A stretch of 64,000 nt of DNA from Epiperipatus broadwayi (GCA_028023455.1 JAQFVV010000013.1:1734001-1798000), one strand, 5' to 3'. Shown: positions 36,280 through 48,488, numbered from the stretch's first letter. Numbers and translations are program-made. Notes: generated by a model not told the origin, from the letters alone.

Positions 36280-37591
36280 CAGAGGTGGGGAATCACTGGC
36301 TTTTGAAAGCTTTCAATCTGGCCCATGGACATTTTCAGAAACATAAATAAAATGGCATTATATAAAATTTCCACTTAAAACATGCACATAGTGCAAATAT
36401 TGAAGTAACAGTTAAATAAAATATTTATTTTCTCTCCAATTTTTATAATAATTCAAATTCATTCTATCAGAAATTGCAATATTTCAACAAATTATATATA
36501 TATATTATGTTGTCTATCTGACTATGGAATTAATCTATGGTGCTAAAGGCATTTTGTTTGTTTTTATAGTGAATTTCACAGTATGAATGTGTACTAGAAA
36601 AAGCAAAACTCAAATTTTACTTTATTATTATTTTGCATTTAATTTTGTGTTAGAATGGCTATACTGAGTAAGATGAGAAATTACTCATTTCAAAAGAAAT
36701 AAGCCAAAGCATATTTTCATAGAAAAAATAGTAAATTGGTTTGCCTGATATATCTGGTAACTATTTTATTATGATTATAATAAAATTGTTGAGGAAGAAA
36801 GAAACATTTAAAAAAAAGACTTGAAAAGGAGCTTCATCAAATAGTTGATGTGTTCATATTTTGCATTTAAATTTTATGTTACGATGACTACAATGAGTAA
36901 GATGAGAAAAATTGATACAAAAAATTATCCATTTCAAAAGAAATAGACCAAAACATTTTTTTTTTTTTAATAGAAAGAAATGGTTAAATTGGTATATCTG
37001 GAAACTATTTCATTTAGTAAAGAATCCAGTGTTAAGAGGCACTATTTATTAAAACATTCTGATTACAACAAAAATTGTCTGGGAAGAAAGAAATATTAAA
37101 AAAGAAAACCTGAAAAGGATCTTCATCAAATAGTTGACATGTTTCATAAAAAGTACAAACAAGTTGTAAAATTTTGCAAAAGAAAATTACATTGTTTCAG
37201 GGGAAAAAAGCAGAAAATTTGAAACCATTTACTAGAGTTTATAAAAGTCTGCATCCTAGTTGTTGTAGAATCAATCTATCCAGAACGTAAAAAAGAAATT
37301 CAAGAATCTAAACATCATGAAGAATAGTTACAAGGCAAATATAAAAAATTGTCATTAAATGTGGAGTAATCATTAATAATAATGATGTTACTTCATTTTT
37401 AATTCACAAAAAAGGGAAAGTTGAAATTGGCCTGCCAATTAAAAACACTCACCATCTTTAATTATTAAAGGTAAATTAATTAAATGTTTGTTCAAATAGT
37501 CTAATTTTTAAGTCAATAATTTTGTATAGCCTGTGAATGATATTATAAATATTCAAGTGGTTCTTGGGAGAAATTAGGTTCCCTACCCCTG
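36280..37591. mobile_element. hAT-type non-autonomous transposon with perfect 8-bp TSD
   Basis: The left end is CAGAGGTGGGGAATCACTGG and the right end, on the minus strand, CAGGGGTAGGGAACCTAATT: the first 14 bases agree at all but about two positions and follow the known hAT start CAG-x-GGT-GG-x-AA-C. TTTTAAAG flanks it on both sides (36,272-36,279 and 37,592-37,599). At 1,312 bp it is too short for an intact hAT transposase, and I see no BED finger or catalytic motifs inside. Much of the interior is a tandem duplication (36,632-37,140). Confidence 0.88.
36632..37140. repeat. Imperfect tandem duplication inside the hAT element
   Basis: A unit of about 225-285 bp is present twice. Landmarks appear in the same order in both: TTTTGCATTTAA, TTTTATGTTA/TTTGTGTTAG, GAGTAAGATGAGAAA, ATTTCAAAAGAAATA, TATCTGG-AACTATTT, TTGT(T/C)(G)AGGAAGAAAGAAA, GAAAAGGA-CTTCATCAAATA and GTTGA-TGT. 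The second copy (from about 36,861) carries an extra block around AGTAAAGAATCCAGTG. Confidence 0.8.
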
Positions 37592-37599
37592 TTTTAAAG

Positions 37600-38794
37600 A
37601 ATTGTCTATATGTTAAAAATGCTGCAATTCTTTTAATGTCGTTGATTTTTACTTGCTGTCTATTTAACAGGGTTAGTGTTGGCATGTTGAATGCTATCTT
37701 CAAATTATGAACATTTTACAGTAATGTATTGTTAATTTTTTTTGGGGGGGTGCATTTAATTTTTTAACTCACCCCCCTTTTAAGAGAGTTTTGTGGCATC
37801 TCCCAAGTATTTTGCCTTTCTACTCTACAACTTTGTGTTTATTTATAATAGATATCTCATATTAAAATAATTTTCATCAATACCATTAATTTCACTATGT
37901 GTATATTATATCTAGATAGGCTTTCAACCAATTATTTTATTTGCTTTTTAAAATATTCATTAAGCAGCAGCATGGAAAATATATTGCAGCAGGAAAGATA
38001 CATCTTCAATCTTTTAAGATATGGCTCCTTCAAGAAAAATTAGCAGAAAGGGAATATTATTCACCTAAATTCAATAGTTAAGTGATATATATCATAATAG
38101 TAAGAAAATAAATTTTTAATAAAAATACAGCAATATTTTGAATCTTACCGTAAAGTATTGGATTAAGTTCTCTTGTTACACCAAATGATTTACACAAGAA
38201 TATATAAATGGTCTTTTAGGGAAAATTACTTATTTAATTGAAAGGTGTAGTCAACATTAAGAAGTCATGTAGTGATATCATGGGGGGGGGGGGTAAACCA
38301 AATCACTTGGAAATAAGATAGAATGATAGTGGAGATTGTAATAAGAAAATTATTTTGAAAAAAATGAAGTATTTAATGAAATGTTAAGAGAAATTAAAAA
38401 TAAGGAGCACCAGTTGAAACTAATTTCTGGAAGCATTAATAAAACTCTGGCTATCATAATCCTAATTTTGTTTTATATGATTTGTGTAGTAATAGGGTGG
38501 CAGAGTTGAGAATTTTAAAGATATATGAATATCAGCTCAATTTTGTTGCATTTGATGCTTGAACATTATATGATCCTTTGAATGATAGATCATTAGATTA
38601 TTAAATGTTACTTTTTATCTTATAAAAGCTTTTTGAAAAATGTATTACCATTAAATAATACTTTATTATTTTAGTACATTGTTGCTTTCTTAATTCTTTT
38701 AACACTTCTCAGAGATTATTTACAGTTCTCATAAATTAATGAAATCTTTTGCTAAATATGGTATATTTATTTATTTATGGCATACTCATTACTT
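37600..38794. other. AT-rich intergenic DNA with poly-G run
   Basis: No gene is recognised. A run of 13 G lies at 38,281-38,293 and another G run at about 37,743; such runs are prone to length error. Confidence 0.5.
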
Positions 38795-39274
38795 AAAGTA
38801 ATATTTATTAAGGCTGTAACCTTAAGACTATGCGCCTGAAAAAACGACATTAGGGTCCCCTACAAATCTTTAACACAAGATTTATTTAAAAGACAAGAGC
38901 GGCCATTCTTATCTTAACCTACGTTTCTAAATAAATAGGAGAATCTAAAGCATTTTGATTTGATATAATTATTACAACTTTATATTATCTTAATAGATTT
39001 CTAAACATAAGATCTCAAGACTGGCTCGTAAATCGAAAGATTTTGCAAATGTTAATGTGTTTTTGTGGACTTAATTGGTAAGGGATATTTAATAATCTTA
39101 TGCTCTCAAATCAAAATGCTTTAGATTCTTCTATTTATTTAGAAAAGTAGGTTAAGATAAGAGTGGCCGCTCTTGTCTTTTAAATAAATCTTGTGTTAAA
39201 GATTTGCAGAGGTCCCTACTGTTGTTTTTTCAGGTGCATAATCTTAAAGTTATAGCCTTAATAAATATTACTTT
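38795..39274. mobile_element. 480-bp hairpin MITE
   Basis: The left arm (38,795 to about 38,961) and right arm (about 39,110 to 39,274) are near-complementary over some 165 nt, leaving a loop of about 150 nt. Paired landmarks include AAAGTAATATTTATTAAGGC with GCCTTAATAAATATTACTTT, AAGACAAGAGCGGCC with GGCCGCTCTTGTCTT, and TAGATTCT. The arms differ by scattered substitutions and one small indel. No coding sequence is present. I could not define a TSD, so the superfamily is open. Confidence 0.85.
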
Positions 39275-40735
39275 GAGCATTTATAGTTTGTATTCATTAG
39301 TCCAGAGTATCAGATTTGACATTTTAAATTTTACCATCGATTCCAACTTATTTTGATTAATTAATACTGGAATTTGAATGTTACTTGATCTTATATAGTG
39401 TTTTTGAAATTATGAATCTGTTTGCTAATTGTTGTTGCAATTTTTTTTTTTTATAATATTGATTAATTAAAATATAAATAATGATAAAATATTAGTATTG
39501 ACTTGAAATTTTTTAGCCTGTTTATATATGTACATTAATCAAGAAATCTGCTTATCCGAAAAATTTTCATCCTCTAGCAATTATATTAATTCCTAATTTA
39601 ATAATAATATGAAGATAAAGTTATGCCTTGCAGGGTTAAGACTTGTTAATTTAATGAAATGATCAAATTTATAGTTCCATTTTTAAAAACTGCAAACTAT
39701 TTCTACTTCTTTTATTGTCTACAGCAGTTTTTATGTCAGCAAAGAGATGAGATAAAAAAGAAATAAAGAACAGTTGTTATGGTAACATTGCTGCAAAAGA
39801 ATAAATGAATATTTTTTGTCTGATGGTCGGATCATGTGTCTAGGGAAAATTTCAAAATAGTTTTTTTAGTTATATAAGATGGGCTATTAAAATAAAATTA
39901 TAAACTGTCTAATTTTACAAAAAGCAAAATTGTAAATAGATATTTTAATGAATGAATGCAAATAGAAATTGCTCAATTAGAGACCCTATCAGTTCCTGAA
40001 CCGCAAAACAGATTCACATTATTATATAAAGCTTATCTGCAAACTTTTTCCATTTAATTGAATCAAAATGATTTTTTAAAGGCTCATTATATTGAATTTT
40101 AATTTTTAATACTTGTTATTCTTAACTTGCTAATTGTCGTCGTAGTAGTATGATAGCAAATTATAACGGAAAAAATTAAAGTATATTTACTTAATGACAT
40201 CAATATATATTTAACTGAATAACAAAGAATAGTTTAATATTCACAATGTGTGTGTGTGTGTGTAGTTTTACTCCTAAGTATTAAATTTCTATATATACAA
40301 TTAAATAAATAACTATTTTTATTGGTTTTTGGTTTATTTTTAAATTTTTATTAATCATCATCTTTAAATATATAAACTTTCATTAGTTTAATTTTTACTT
40401 CTTTTTTTTTTTTTAAGTGAATACAAATAATTTATTGGGAAAAATAACGCCCCAAACAGTTAAATCAGTTTTGTTTCAGACATATTGATTTTAGGAAATT
40501 TATTATATATACAAAACAAACTAATAAAATAATACCCCAAGAGATATTTTTAAACAAGAATGTATTGAACTAAAGAAAGTGGGACGGAGAAGGGGAGCAA
40601 CTAGAGAAAGTAGTACAGTAAGGGGGAGGTATGTTCCGATTATCATTTCACACCTCACATGTAATCTGTAGTATCTAAAGTCTAAAAAATGAAATAATTC
40701 ATTTAAGAATATTTATTATAAATAATTAACATTAC
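39275..40735. other. AT-rich intergenic DNA with (TG)n
   Basis: No gene is recognised. A (TG)n microsatellite of about 9 units lies at 40,246-40,263. A purine-rich patch (GTGGGACGGAGAAGGGGAGC) is at about 40,580-40,600. Confidence 0.5.
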
Positions 40736-40835
40736 TTTTTTTTTCATGTGTCAAAGCATCAGCCAGCCAGGAAGCAAACCCGGGACAACTGCTTGTAAGG
40801 CAGCTTTGTTGACCACTCGACCACCAATGCTTGAC
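40736..40835 (-). repeat. tRNA-Gly-derived short SINE (copy 2)
   Basis: On the minus strand the unit reads GTCAA, then GCATTGGTGGTCGAGTGG (acceptor and D arm with A box), GCTGCCTTACAAGCAG (anticodon arm), CCCGGGTTTGCTTCCTGG (T arm with B-box-like core), GATGC, TTTGACACATG, and an A-run. This is the tRNA-Gly(TCC) layout as I know it, with the anticodon changed from TCC to TAC. GTCAA and TTGAC can pair and lengthen the acceptor helix beyond the normal 7 bp. It is a retroposed unit, not a functional gene: the tail and extended flanks are shared with the other copies. Confidence 0.8.
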
Positions 40836-41989
40836 TACCCTTATTTCATATTATAAAAATCACATTGTATTAAAGCAATTTGTGCATTGTTTCACTTTAT
40901 TAATATTTGTAATATTATATTTAATAAAGGCCAGATATATCGTACATGGTGATAATATTTTGATCTGATATATTACATTTTAAAATGTTCACAATAGTAG
41001 TTACTATTAAAAATTGGTATTAAATTGTTCTAGGGGGAAAAATTAAGTTAGGAGGGAGAAAATTTTGTAGGAAAATAAAAAAATCCAGAAATATCAAGGT
41101 AGACAACAAAATACTAATCGATAAGTTTCTTTTTTTTTTTTTTTTTCATAATAATGTTTGTGAAATCATGAAAATGATATAATTATTTACAAAGCAAATC
41201 TGACATTAAAATTAAAATAGTGATGATAGCAGACAGAATTTTATAATAAACTGATTTACAAAACAAACTATGTGTAAGTGATTAATGGCATCAATTTTCA
41301 TGTGTATATTATAAAAAAGGCATGTATGTGAAATATCAAATGTACGTCAAAAAGTGCCTCAAATTAAAATGAGCTCATATATTTTGAAGGCAAACCTGAA
41401 AACAATGTATCAAACCAATATACAATCCATTAAAACAAATAATTTCACACTTATTAAACCAACCGATCACAATATTGGAATCTTTCTGGATGACCAAATA
41501 GACCCCCAAGCTTTAAAATCTCAAATAAAGCCAGGTTATAATTACTCTCTCATTAATATCATAGTAATGGGGGAAATGATTGCAGTTTATAAATAAATGA
41601 GGTGCCTGACAACTTTTTCATGGGAATTGCAAAATAGGAGTAAATTCTTCCTTGGAGCCACCTCCCCCTAAAACCACATTAGCCATAAGACGGTCATCTA
41701 AGAGATTTGTTGGCACAGAAAATACTTTCTTTTTTTATTATGTTATTTGACAGATATGACAAATTATTAAAAGTATCACTTACTGATGCAAAAGCAATGG
41801 AGTTATGGAAAGTGATACATGGACAAGTACTGTCCTGAGTTCTGTTATAGTATCAATTTAATGTTTTCTAATAAATTACATGATTTAAATTTTGTATTGT
41901 TGATGCTTGTTTGTTTTGTAATTCAAAGTAGTATAGAATTGAGATTTGCCATAGGACTAACTTAATGTCTTCTACAATGTTTACATTGA
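40836..41989. other. AT-rich intergenic DNA
   Basis: It contains an 80-codon plus-strand frame at 41,354-41,596 (see separate entry) and otherwise no recognised feature. A run of about 20 T lies at 41,129-41,146. Confidence 0.45.
41354..41596 (+). CDS. Unrecognised 80-codon open frame
   Basis: The frame opens at GTG and ends at TAA (41,594). Its product has balanced composition with D-H-N-I-G-I-F-L-D-D-Q-I-D-P-Q-A and K-P-G-Y-N-Y-S-L-I, less like chance AT-rich translation than other frames here. I recognise no family, signal peptide or splice sites. It may be a fragment of a degenerate element or an isolated exon; chance remains likely. Confidence 0.15.
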   Translation: MPQIKMSSYILKANLKTMYQTNIQSIKTNNFTLIKPTDHNIGIFLDDQIDPQALKSQIKPGYNYSLINIIVMGEMIAVYK

Positions 41990-43890
41990 TCAAACTTACT
42001 GGAAGTGTTCTTATCTTAAGTGGTATTAAATAGTCATATCTGTGTAGTAAAAAAGTATTCCACTAAAAATTGTATTCATTATGTAAACTTTTATAATGGA
42101 ATATCGTATTTGGACAAAATGCTTTCTTTTTCATATTGAATATATTCATGATGAGACTGTTTAAGTGATACCTTTTGCATTTTTGTGGGATGTTGAGAAA
42201 GAATGAGTGGTTACCCATGAAGAAAGATGGTATTGTATGGTCTGTAGACAGCTATTGCATAGATGATTGTGTTGGGCAAGCAAAGTGTTTGTGGACTCTG
42301 AAGATTATCAGGATATGTTCAATGCTCAAAAAAAAGAAATTCCAAAAGACATTCGGTGCATTATTCAATTTTTTTAATCAGGTGATCTACATAAATTGCA
42401 AATAGCAATGATGTGAATGTTGAGCTCTGTGGGATGCCATGACTAGGTTTGAAGATGTGGACAGACACAATTTCAGTTTGATTGATCTATACATAAGATA
42501 GTTCTGGATAGTAATTATCAGATTAATACATTCAGACAGAAGTTTATGACTGACTAAATCAAAAGCTGCCTTAAAGTTGAATTATCATGCAACATAATCT
42601 GTAAAATTATTCTTTTTGACAAACAAAAGATTGATTGTTATACTAAAAGAATAACTTGAGAGACACAATGACCTTTTACTGCTTAATGAAAAGTAAATAG
42701 TTTTACAGAAAAATTTCATGCAATTTTTTTAGAATTATTCTTGCCAACATTTTTTATCATTGTCCTCAAATGGAGGGTTAAGATGTATTATATCAACATT
42801 GGTGCAAATGGAGGGTTAAGATGTATTATATCAACATTGGTGCCATAAAGGAGAATGTCATCATTTGATAAAATGGCAGTACCAAAAGTTTAAGATGGAG
42901 TAGATCTTATATAATTTACAGTGGTTCTTACCAGCTTTGAAATAATTTGTTCAATCTCATTTTGGTTATGGTTTACTTCATTTTGCAGTTTTCAGAAGAG
43001 CTTTGACATTTTTCATTTGTGACATGGTTTGCAAAGTTGTATCTATATCTTCAATATGTTGTATGAAGTTATTTGAACAACAGATTGTTAAATATTTGAA
43101 GCAGCAGTTGTTTAAAAAAATTTTGAAGAACCAACCAAGTTTCAACTGGAAAATGGGTATGCTACTGATGATAATAATAATCTACAATGACTATATTAGC
43201 AAAGTCATCTATGATAATTTAAATTCTATGGGAACCTATCATTTAAAAATAAATTTACAGAATGGTATATATTTTGAAATTATATAATTTGAGAATAACA
43301 AGTGTGGTCTAAAAATGAGAAACTGGATAGATGGATTGAAGTTTAAAATTGGATAGAGATGCCAAAAAGAGATTGTTGAGACACAAATCTTGATCTCCAA
43401 TAAACGAAATTACCCTAGAAAAGTGCAAAAATGATATGGCACAGGACGAGTTGATTAAATTTAGATTGATTGTAATGTGAATGATAATTCATTGTAAGAG
43501 CAATCAAAGTCATCACACAAGTTAATTCCAGTTCTGAGTAAAATGTTTTTTTAGGCAATTAACTTGAATAAATTGATACAAAATAAAATTGTTGTGGCTG
43601 ATGGTTAAAGTAGAGGACAACTGCATTAATAGATGTGTACTATGTTTTGTTGATGGTATTTTTATATTTATCAGAATCCCTACATCCTGAACTGATAGAG
43701 TTTGATTTATGTATGAAGATATAGTTATTATTTGCATTAATGGTAGCTAGTTGAGTCTGATGATGAAATTTTTGTTTCTGTTATAACAAATGTGTCACAA
43801 TGATGATTCTTTAAAAATTGATTTTAACTGTGTAATTCTTTTGTATGAATTTATGCTATGCACATTGATTATAGCAGTGGTTATATTAAA
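41990..43890 (-). pseudogene. Degenerate CR1/jockey-like LINE relic
   Basis: Read on the minus strand from 43,885, the endonuclease N-terminus appears as I-N-V-H-S-I-N-S-Y-K-R-I-T-Q-L-K-S-I-F-K, then after shifts N-N-Y-I-F-I-H-K-S-N-S. Further on come K-M-L-A-R-I-I-L-K-K-L (42,721-42,753), F-K-A-A-F-D-L-V-S-H-K-L-L (42,531-42,575; the D-F-x-x-A-F-D-x-V-x-H block) and G-I-P-Q-S-S-T-F (42,374-42,438), running into L-L-F-A-I-Y-V-D-H-L. The last is a decayed G-x-P-Q-G-S-x-x-G-P-x-L-F-x-x-Y-x-x-D-L. The order endonuclease then RT is correct. Many stops and shifts interrupt it, and the region after the RT is unrecognisable. It is older than the LINE at 23.5-27.6 kb. Confidence 0.65.
42768..42843. 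repeat. Perfect 2 x 38-bp tandem repeat
   Basis: The unit starting AAATGGAGGGTTAAGATGTA and ending CAACATTGGTGC is present twice without mismatch (42,768-42,805 and 42,806-42,843). It lies inside the minus-strand LINE relic and is therefore a later event than that insertion. Confidence 0.92.
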
Positions 43891-44250
43891 TATATTATGT
43901 AATGTTTTGTTAGATTGGTGCTTTTTGATGACATGTTTAAATCCCAGGTTTTTTTTATTGTTCTAGAAAACTGAAAAGGTGATTCGATCAATTGCATTAT
44001 ATGTGGTTTTTTGTCTTATTAGTGGAAAATTTTCTTTATATGTGGTATCATGGTGGGAGGTGAGAATTGAATCTTGTGTGTCAATCTCCAATCAATCCAT
44101 GGCTTTGAGAGTATGCTTCCATGGGTGATTCTTGGGATTAGACTTCCAGAATATTTATTTTGGTGCAGTTATCTTTTATTAGCTTATTTACCGTGTATTT
44201 GTTATATTCATTTAAACATTGATTCTTGTTACACGCACCTATATATCATA

Positions 44251-45073
44251 TTACTTTGAATATAAGATGCCCTCTAATTTAAGATAGTAGGATTTTAAGC
44301 CTGAAAAATTGGAAAGAAAATTAACCCCAAAATTTAAGATGCCTATATGTATTTAAATAGGAAACTATTATAAATACAATAAACTCGCCTTATTTATTGT
44401 AACTCTTCGAATATGTGGTACTTTCGCTTTCTATGTTTTCACTTTCAGAACTTGGAATTCTTACCTTCATTATTTCACACAATAGGCCTTTTAAATTGCA
44501 GCCAAATCTTTATGTCTATTTGCTTTCACGTAAAAGTACATTTTTCTTTTTAAATTTAAATCATTCTTATTCTTCTAAAATAATTTATATTTTTACAAAT
44601 ATATTCTGGAAAAAATAAATTGGAAAAAAATTCTAAAGCATGTTTTCACTTGAAAAATCAAAACGGAGGTATTGGAACTCAAAATCTTGACAGGTATCTT
44701 TTGTATGAGAACAAGAAACAACCTATTGGCACCTTGGAAGGCATGCTCTTATTGTTATATTGATTTGTTAATTGTAAAAAAAAATTCTAAATGTCATTTG
44801 GTAGAGTTTTCTCAATAAAATAACAGTAAAATCAGCAAAATAACTTAAATGTAGCGATTGGAGAAAGTTAAAGCCGTTTACAAAATTAATCCAAAAAATA
44901 TTGATTAAAAAAGATTTAACACACTATTTTATACAGGTAATGATCCTAATACTATGCGCATAGTATAGTATAAAGCAAAGCTTTACTGAAATGAGATGTT
45001 AAAAATTTTCATTACAAATTATTTACAGGTCCAAAATTTGGGGGGAAAAAAGTGTGTCTTATATTCGAAGTAA
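44251..45073. mobile_element. TIR element with TA target site
   Basis: The left end is TTACTTTGAATATAAGATGC; the right end on the minus strand is TTACTTCGAATATAAGACAC, with 17 of 20 bases matching. TA flanks both ends (44,249-44,250 and 45,074-45,075), the target duplication of the Tc1/mariner/pogo group. The interior has no recognisable transposase; a 67-codon frame at 44,415-44,618 shows no motif. An 18-bp perfect palindrome, ATACTATGCGCATAGTAT, lies at 44,949-44,966. At 823 bp it is non-autonomous. Confidence 0.7.
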
Positions 45074-47089
45074 TATGCCAGTTAATGCAACTGCATACTT
45101 TGCAATAAATGTTTGAAATATTAGTGTTCGTAATTTCATAAACAGCTAAATTTTAAATAATTTATTCTGACCTTATTTTGTCAGCTTTATAATTAGATGA
45201 TATGATTTGCTAGCATTAAATATTGCATTCAGGATTATGAAACACGTTATAATGCTATATATATATATATATAGGTTTAATGCAACAGGAAGCAAATCAT
45301 TGATAAATATATAATTATGAATAGTTACTATTTTAAAATATATGACTTCATTTATTCAACAACTGCCTGATGTATTTCAAAGATATGCTGTAGACAGCTG
45401 TTAATTAAGAAGAATTGTCAATATCTTTCAACAGTTTTCCTCTTGTAGATGGTGTTTTATTTTTTTTTGGCAACTGAGATCTCTGGATTTTTGTTAGTTT
45501 TGAGCATTTTCCCTAGGAAAGTTTTTAGTTGGTAATCAAATACTTGATTATATAAAATAGAAGCACTGAGGCTAAGGCCCACTGAGATCATTTGTTTTTC
45601 AAAGGGAAGTACAGACTTTCAACAATTTTTTTTAGTAGCCAATATTGATGATTTTGTAATGGATTTCTAGATTACTGAAATTATTTTAATGGTTTGTATT
45701 TTTTTTTCAAGTCATTGAAATTGGCTAATGAAAAGGGTGTAGATTGAAAGAATAATGAAGTAGTTTAATGTGGAAAATTAGTTAAATTATTATATATATA
45801 ATATTATGATTTTAAAACTAGTATTCTGTACACATATAGTCATATTTTGCTGGTTTTTCCTTTCCTTTGAAATGAGGAAGTATTTTAAACAATTGACAAG
45901 TTTTCCTGGATATTTTAGTTTCATCATTATTAAAATATTTGATTTGAAAAAAATATTAAAATAAGAAAAAAAAGTTATCTTAAAGCTATTCAAAACTTTT
46001 TTAAAGAACCTTGGTGACAAACAATCCTACATTTGTGATTATTAATTCTTGTAATGAAATGGTATACCTTAATACATGTTTGTGAATGCTTTTATCTTCA
46101 GAAAAGAATACTCCTATATTTCGTTAGAAAAGCAGCAATTATTTTAAAGCTCTTATAAACTAAAATATACAAAATCTCTTATTGACATATGTGAGTACAC
46201 ATCAATTTGAAGTTGTTTTTTTATCAAGCTTATATTATATTTTTCATGGTATCAAACATTTAGTTGTTAATTCAATATATTTTAGAAAGGATAATTCATA
46301 TTTCAACAGGATATCCCTTTTTTGGAGGACTCACTATTTGCTAAAAAACATTTTTAAAAAATTAGTATTTCAAAAAGAGTTTGTATTCAAATTAGCTTAT
46401 TAAAACAAGATTATTAACAGACTAGTGTCTGGTTAGAAAATTTCTCCATTTCCTCCAACCCCCCCCCCCCTTTTTTTTTTAATCCAGCATTGAAAAAATT
46501 ATTTTTGTTTCACATAATTGAATTTCATTATCACTTGATTGTCTATCCAATTATATTTAAGAAAGAAGATGCATTTTTGGATTAGCTACAGCCTCAAAAT
46601 ACATACATTTATCAGCAATCCTTAATTGTACATTGCCTGAATATTATTAAGTATATTCCATGATCTGCTGGGTTCTGTTAGCAGAGTTTATGATGTTGCA
46701 TTTAGTTTACAGTAGCTTTGCAACATAATATGCAGTTATTCACTTTAGAATTATACTTTTTGTCAGTCTCTTTACATATGAAACTTGCGAACAAAAAGGT
46801 AAAATTTGTCATTAAAAGAGTCACATGTAAGAATACATGTAGCACAAATATATCTGTGCATTATCTTATCAAAAGTATGTCCACACATGCTCGCAGTAGG
46901 ATGAGGCAATATTCTATATTAACAGAATCTATCAATATTGCATGGTCATGCTTTCATAAAACACTATAAATTGGTTCACTTGATATGACATGGACTTATT
47001 TGTGATTTGAATTTTTAATATAATTATTGAGGAATAATTGAGGACACCGTTTATTAGAGTTTGAACAAAAATCTTCTGTTTCGAGTTCA
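45074..47089. other. AT-rich intergenic DNA
   Basis: No gene is recognised. A (TA)n tract lies at about 45,257-45,275 and a C-run followed by a T-run at 46,461-46,481. Frames of 73-83 codons at 45,790-46,020, 46,182-46,403 and 46,718-46,969 have no motif. Confidence 0.5.
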
Positions 47090-47096
47090 TACATAC

Positions 47097-48488
47097 GGTA
47101 CTGTTCTATTAGATCGTATCAGCTGCTTTACGGTGGTATTTATATGCAAAAGCACATAAATATGCTGTTTATATGGCCGCTGCCTTCTAACCCTATATAT
47201 ATCTATGCACAAAAGCACAAAAAGAGGCCATTTAATAGGCAGCAGCCAGCCGGCGCCAATGATGGTGTTATTTCTATGCTATAAACACAGAAAAAATGCT
47301 ATTTATCAGCGGACGGCCTGTTTTAGTGTTACACACTTTAACCCAATGTTCACTGCAGTATCATGTGAGACTGTCTTGACTTCAGCCTGCCACAACTCTT
47401 CAAATATGCATGTCAAAGAAATTAGCTTACAAGTCATATGACCTACTATTACCTCCTAACAATTGTCAAACCATCCCCATGCTTCCCTACTGAACATGGA
47501 ACCTTCCAAAAATTTGGAAAGGGTACGTTCAAGCAAAATTTCGATCAGCTCATGCAAAAAGTCACATTTGCACGAGAGCACATCCGTGACTAATAAAATG
47601 GCTGACAGGTCGAAATCTGGCCAACTACCATCCACAGAAGCCGGTGTGCATGGGGATTTAATTAATTCTACTCTAATAGAATCTTTGCAATAAGATAGGT
47701 CAATTGATAACATTTTAATTCTTGCAGATGTGCAAAGGCATACCATCTATCCTACTTTGCAGGACTAAGATGAAATGTTGGGCCACTTGTAGTTAAAAGT
47801 TTTGGTAGCATAAAATTGTTCTCAACTAAATTACAGGAATTGATTAAGGAAATCAATGAATTACATTAAGCCTTTGGAAAATAAAAATGTATGACTGTGA
47901 AAATTCTCATAGTTCTATCCAGAGACCAAAAGAAATTGTCCAAAGAATACATTTATTAATCTTTAAAATAAAATTAAAAAAAACAATTGAGTTGGAAATT
48001 AGTAACCGTTCTTAATAGGTGTGTCATTCATATCCATACACATTTTTTCAAAGATAGCTATTGTAATAAATCAATCAATAAATTAATAAATAATTATTAT
48101 TTTTTCCTTTTCAAAAATGACCAGTAAAAATAAAAGACAGTTCAGTAATTAAAGCATTATCAGCATTTTTTTTCCCCCGCAATGTAGTTAGTTATGTCCC
48201 AAGCGATGCTAGTAGACTTTATAAAGTTTGCGGGAAGGGGGGGGAGAGTTTGGGAAGCCAGTGCTGGCATACACGGGGAATTTTACTATAATAGAATATT
48301 TGCAATAACGTATGTTTACGTAAAATTGTTCCAATAAATGTTATTAAGGAAATAAATGAATTACATTAACCCATATGATTATTATTCTTTCACAAAGAAC
48401 AGGATGGACCCGGTAACATTATATTGATGTGTTTTTGCATTGCAACAATGCCATCAAGAGGCTGACATGATCTATTAGAACAGTACCG
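47097..48488. mobile_element. TIR transposon with subterminal repeats (family S, copy 1)
   Basis: The ends CGGTACTGTTCTATTAGATC (left) and, on the minus strand, CGGTACTGTTCTAATAGATC (right) form a TIR of about 27 bp with three mismatches. TACATAC flanks both sides (47,090-47,096 and 48,489-48,495), a 7-bp, possibly 8-bp, target duplication. Next to the left TIR a unit of about 60 bp occurs three times (about 47,118-47,320) and next to the right TIR once in inverted orientation (about 48,385-48,480); the same unit marks the element at 53,028. The interior also holds a direct repeat (about 47,640-47,880 versus 48,257-48,372). No transposase is recognised inside. Confidence 0.75.
47118..47320 (+). 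repeat. Subterminal repeat array of family S
   Basis: Three imperfect units share the landmarks CAGC, GATGGTG/TACGGTG plus TATTT, TATGCAAAAGCACA, AATATGC/AAATGC, TTTAT and GGC. They start near 47,118, 47,176 and 47,240. Repeated short motifs just inside the TIR are known transposase-binding sites in hAT elements. That role here is inference. Confidence 0.6.

Noticed and set aside
40736-40835. Functional tRNA gene
   Set aside because: Anticodon changed, tail and A-run shared with other dispersed copies; it is a SINE.
42175-42405. 76-codon plus-strand frame
   Set aside because: It is antisense to the minus-strand LINE relic, whose RT motifs read on the other strand at the same place.
43003-43287. 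94-codon plus-strand frame
   Set aside because: It lies antisense within the same LINE relic and has no motif of its own.
47463-47746. Overlapping plus (76-codon) and minus (96-codon) frames
   Set aside because: They lie inside family-S copy 1, match no family I know, and occupy a locally less AT-rich stretch where stops are rarer.
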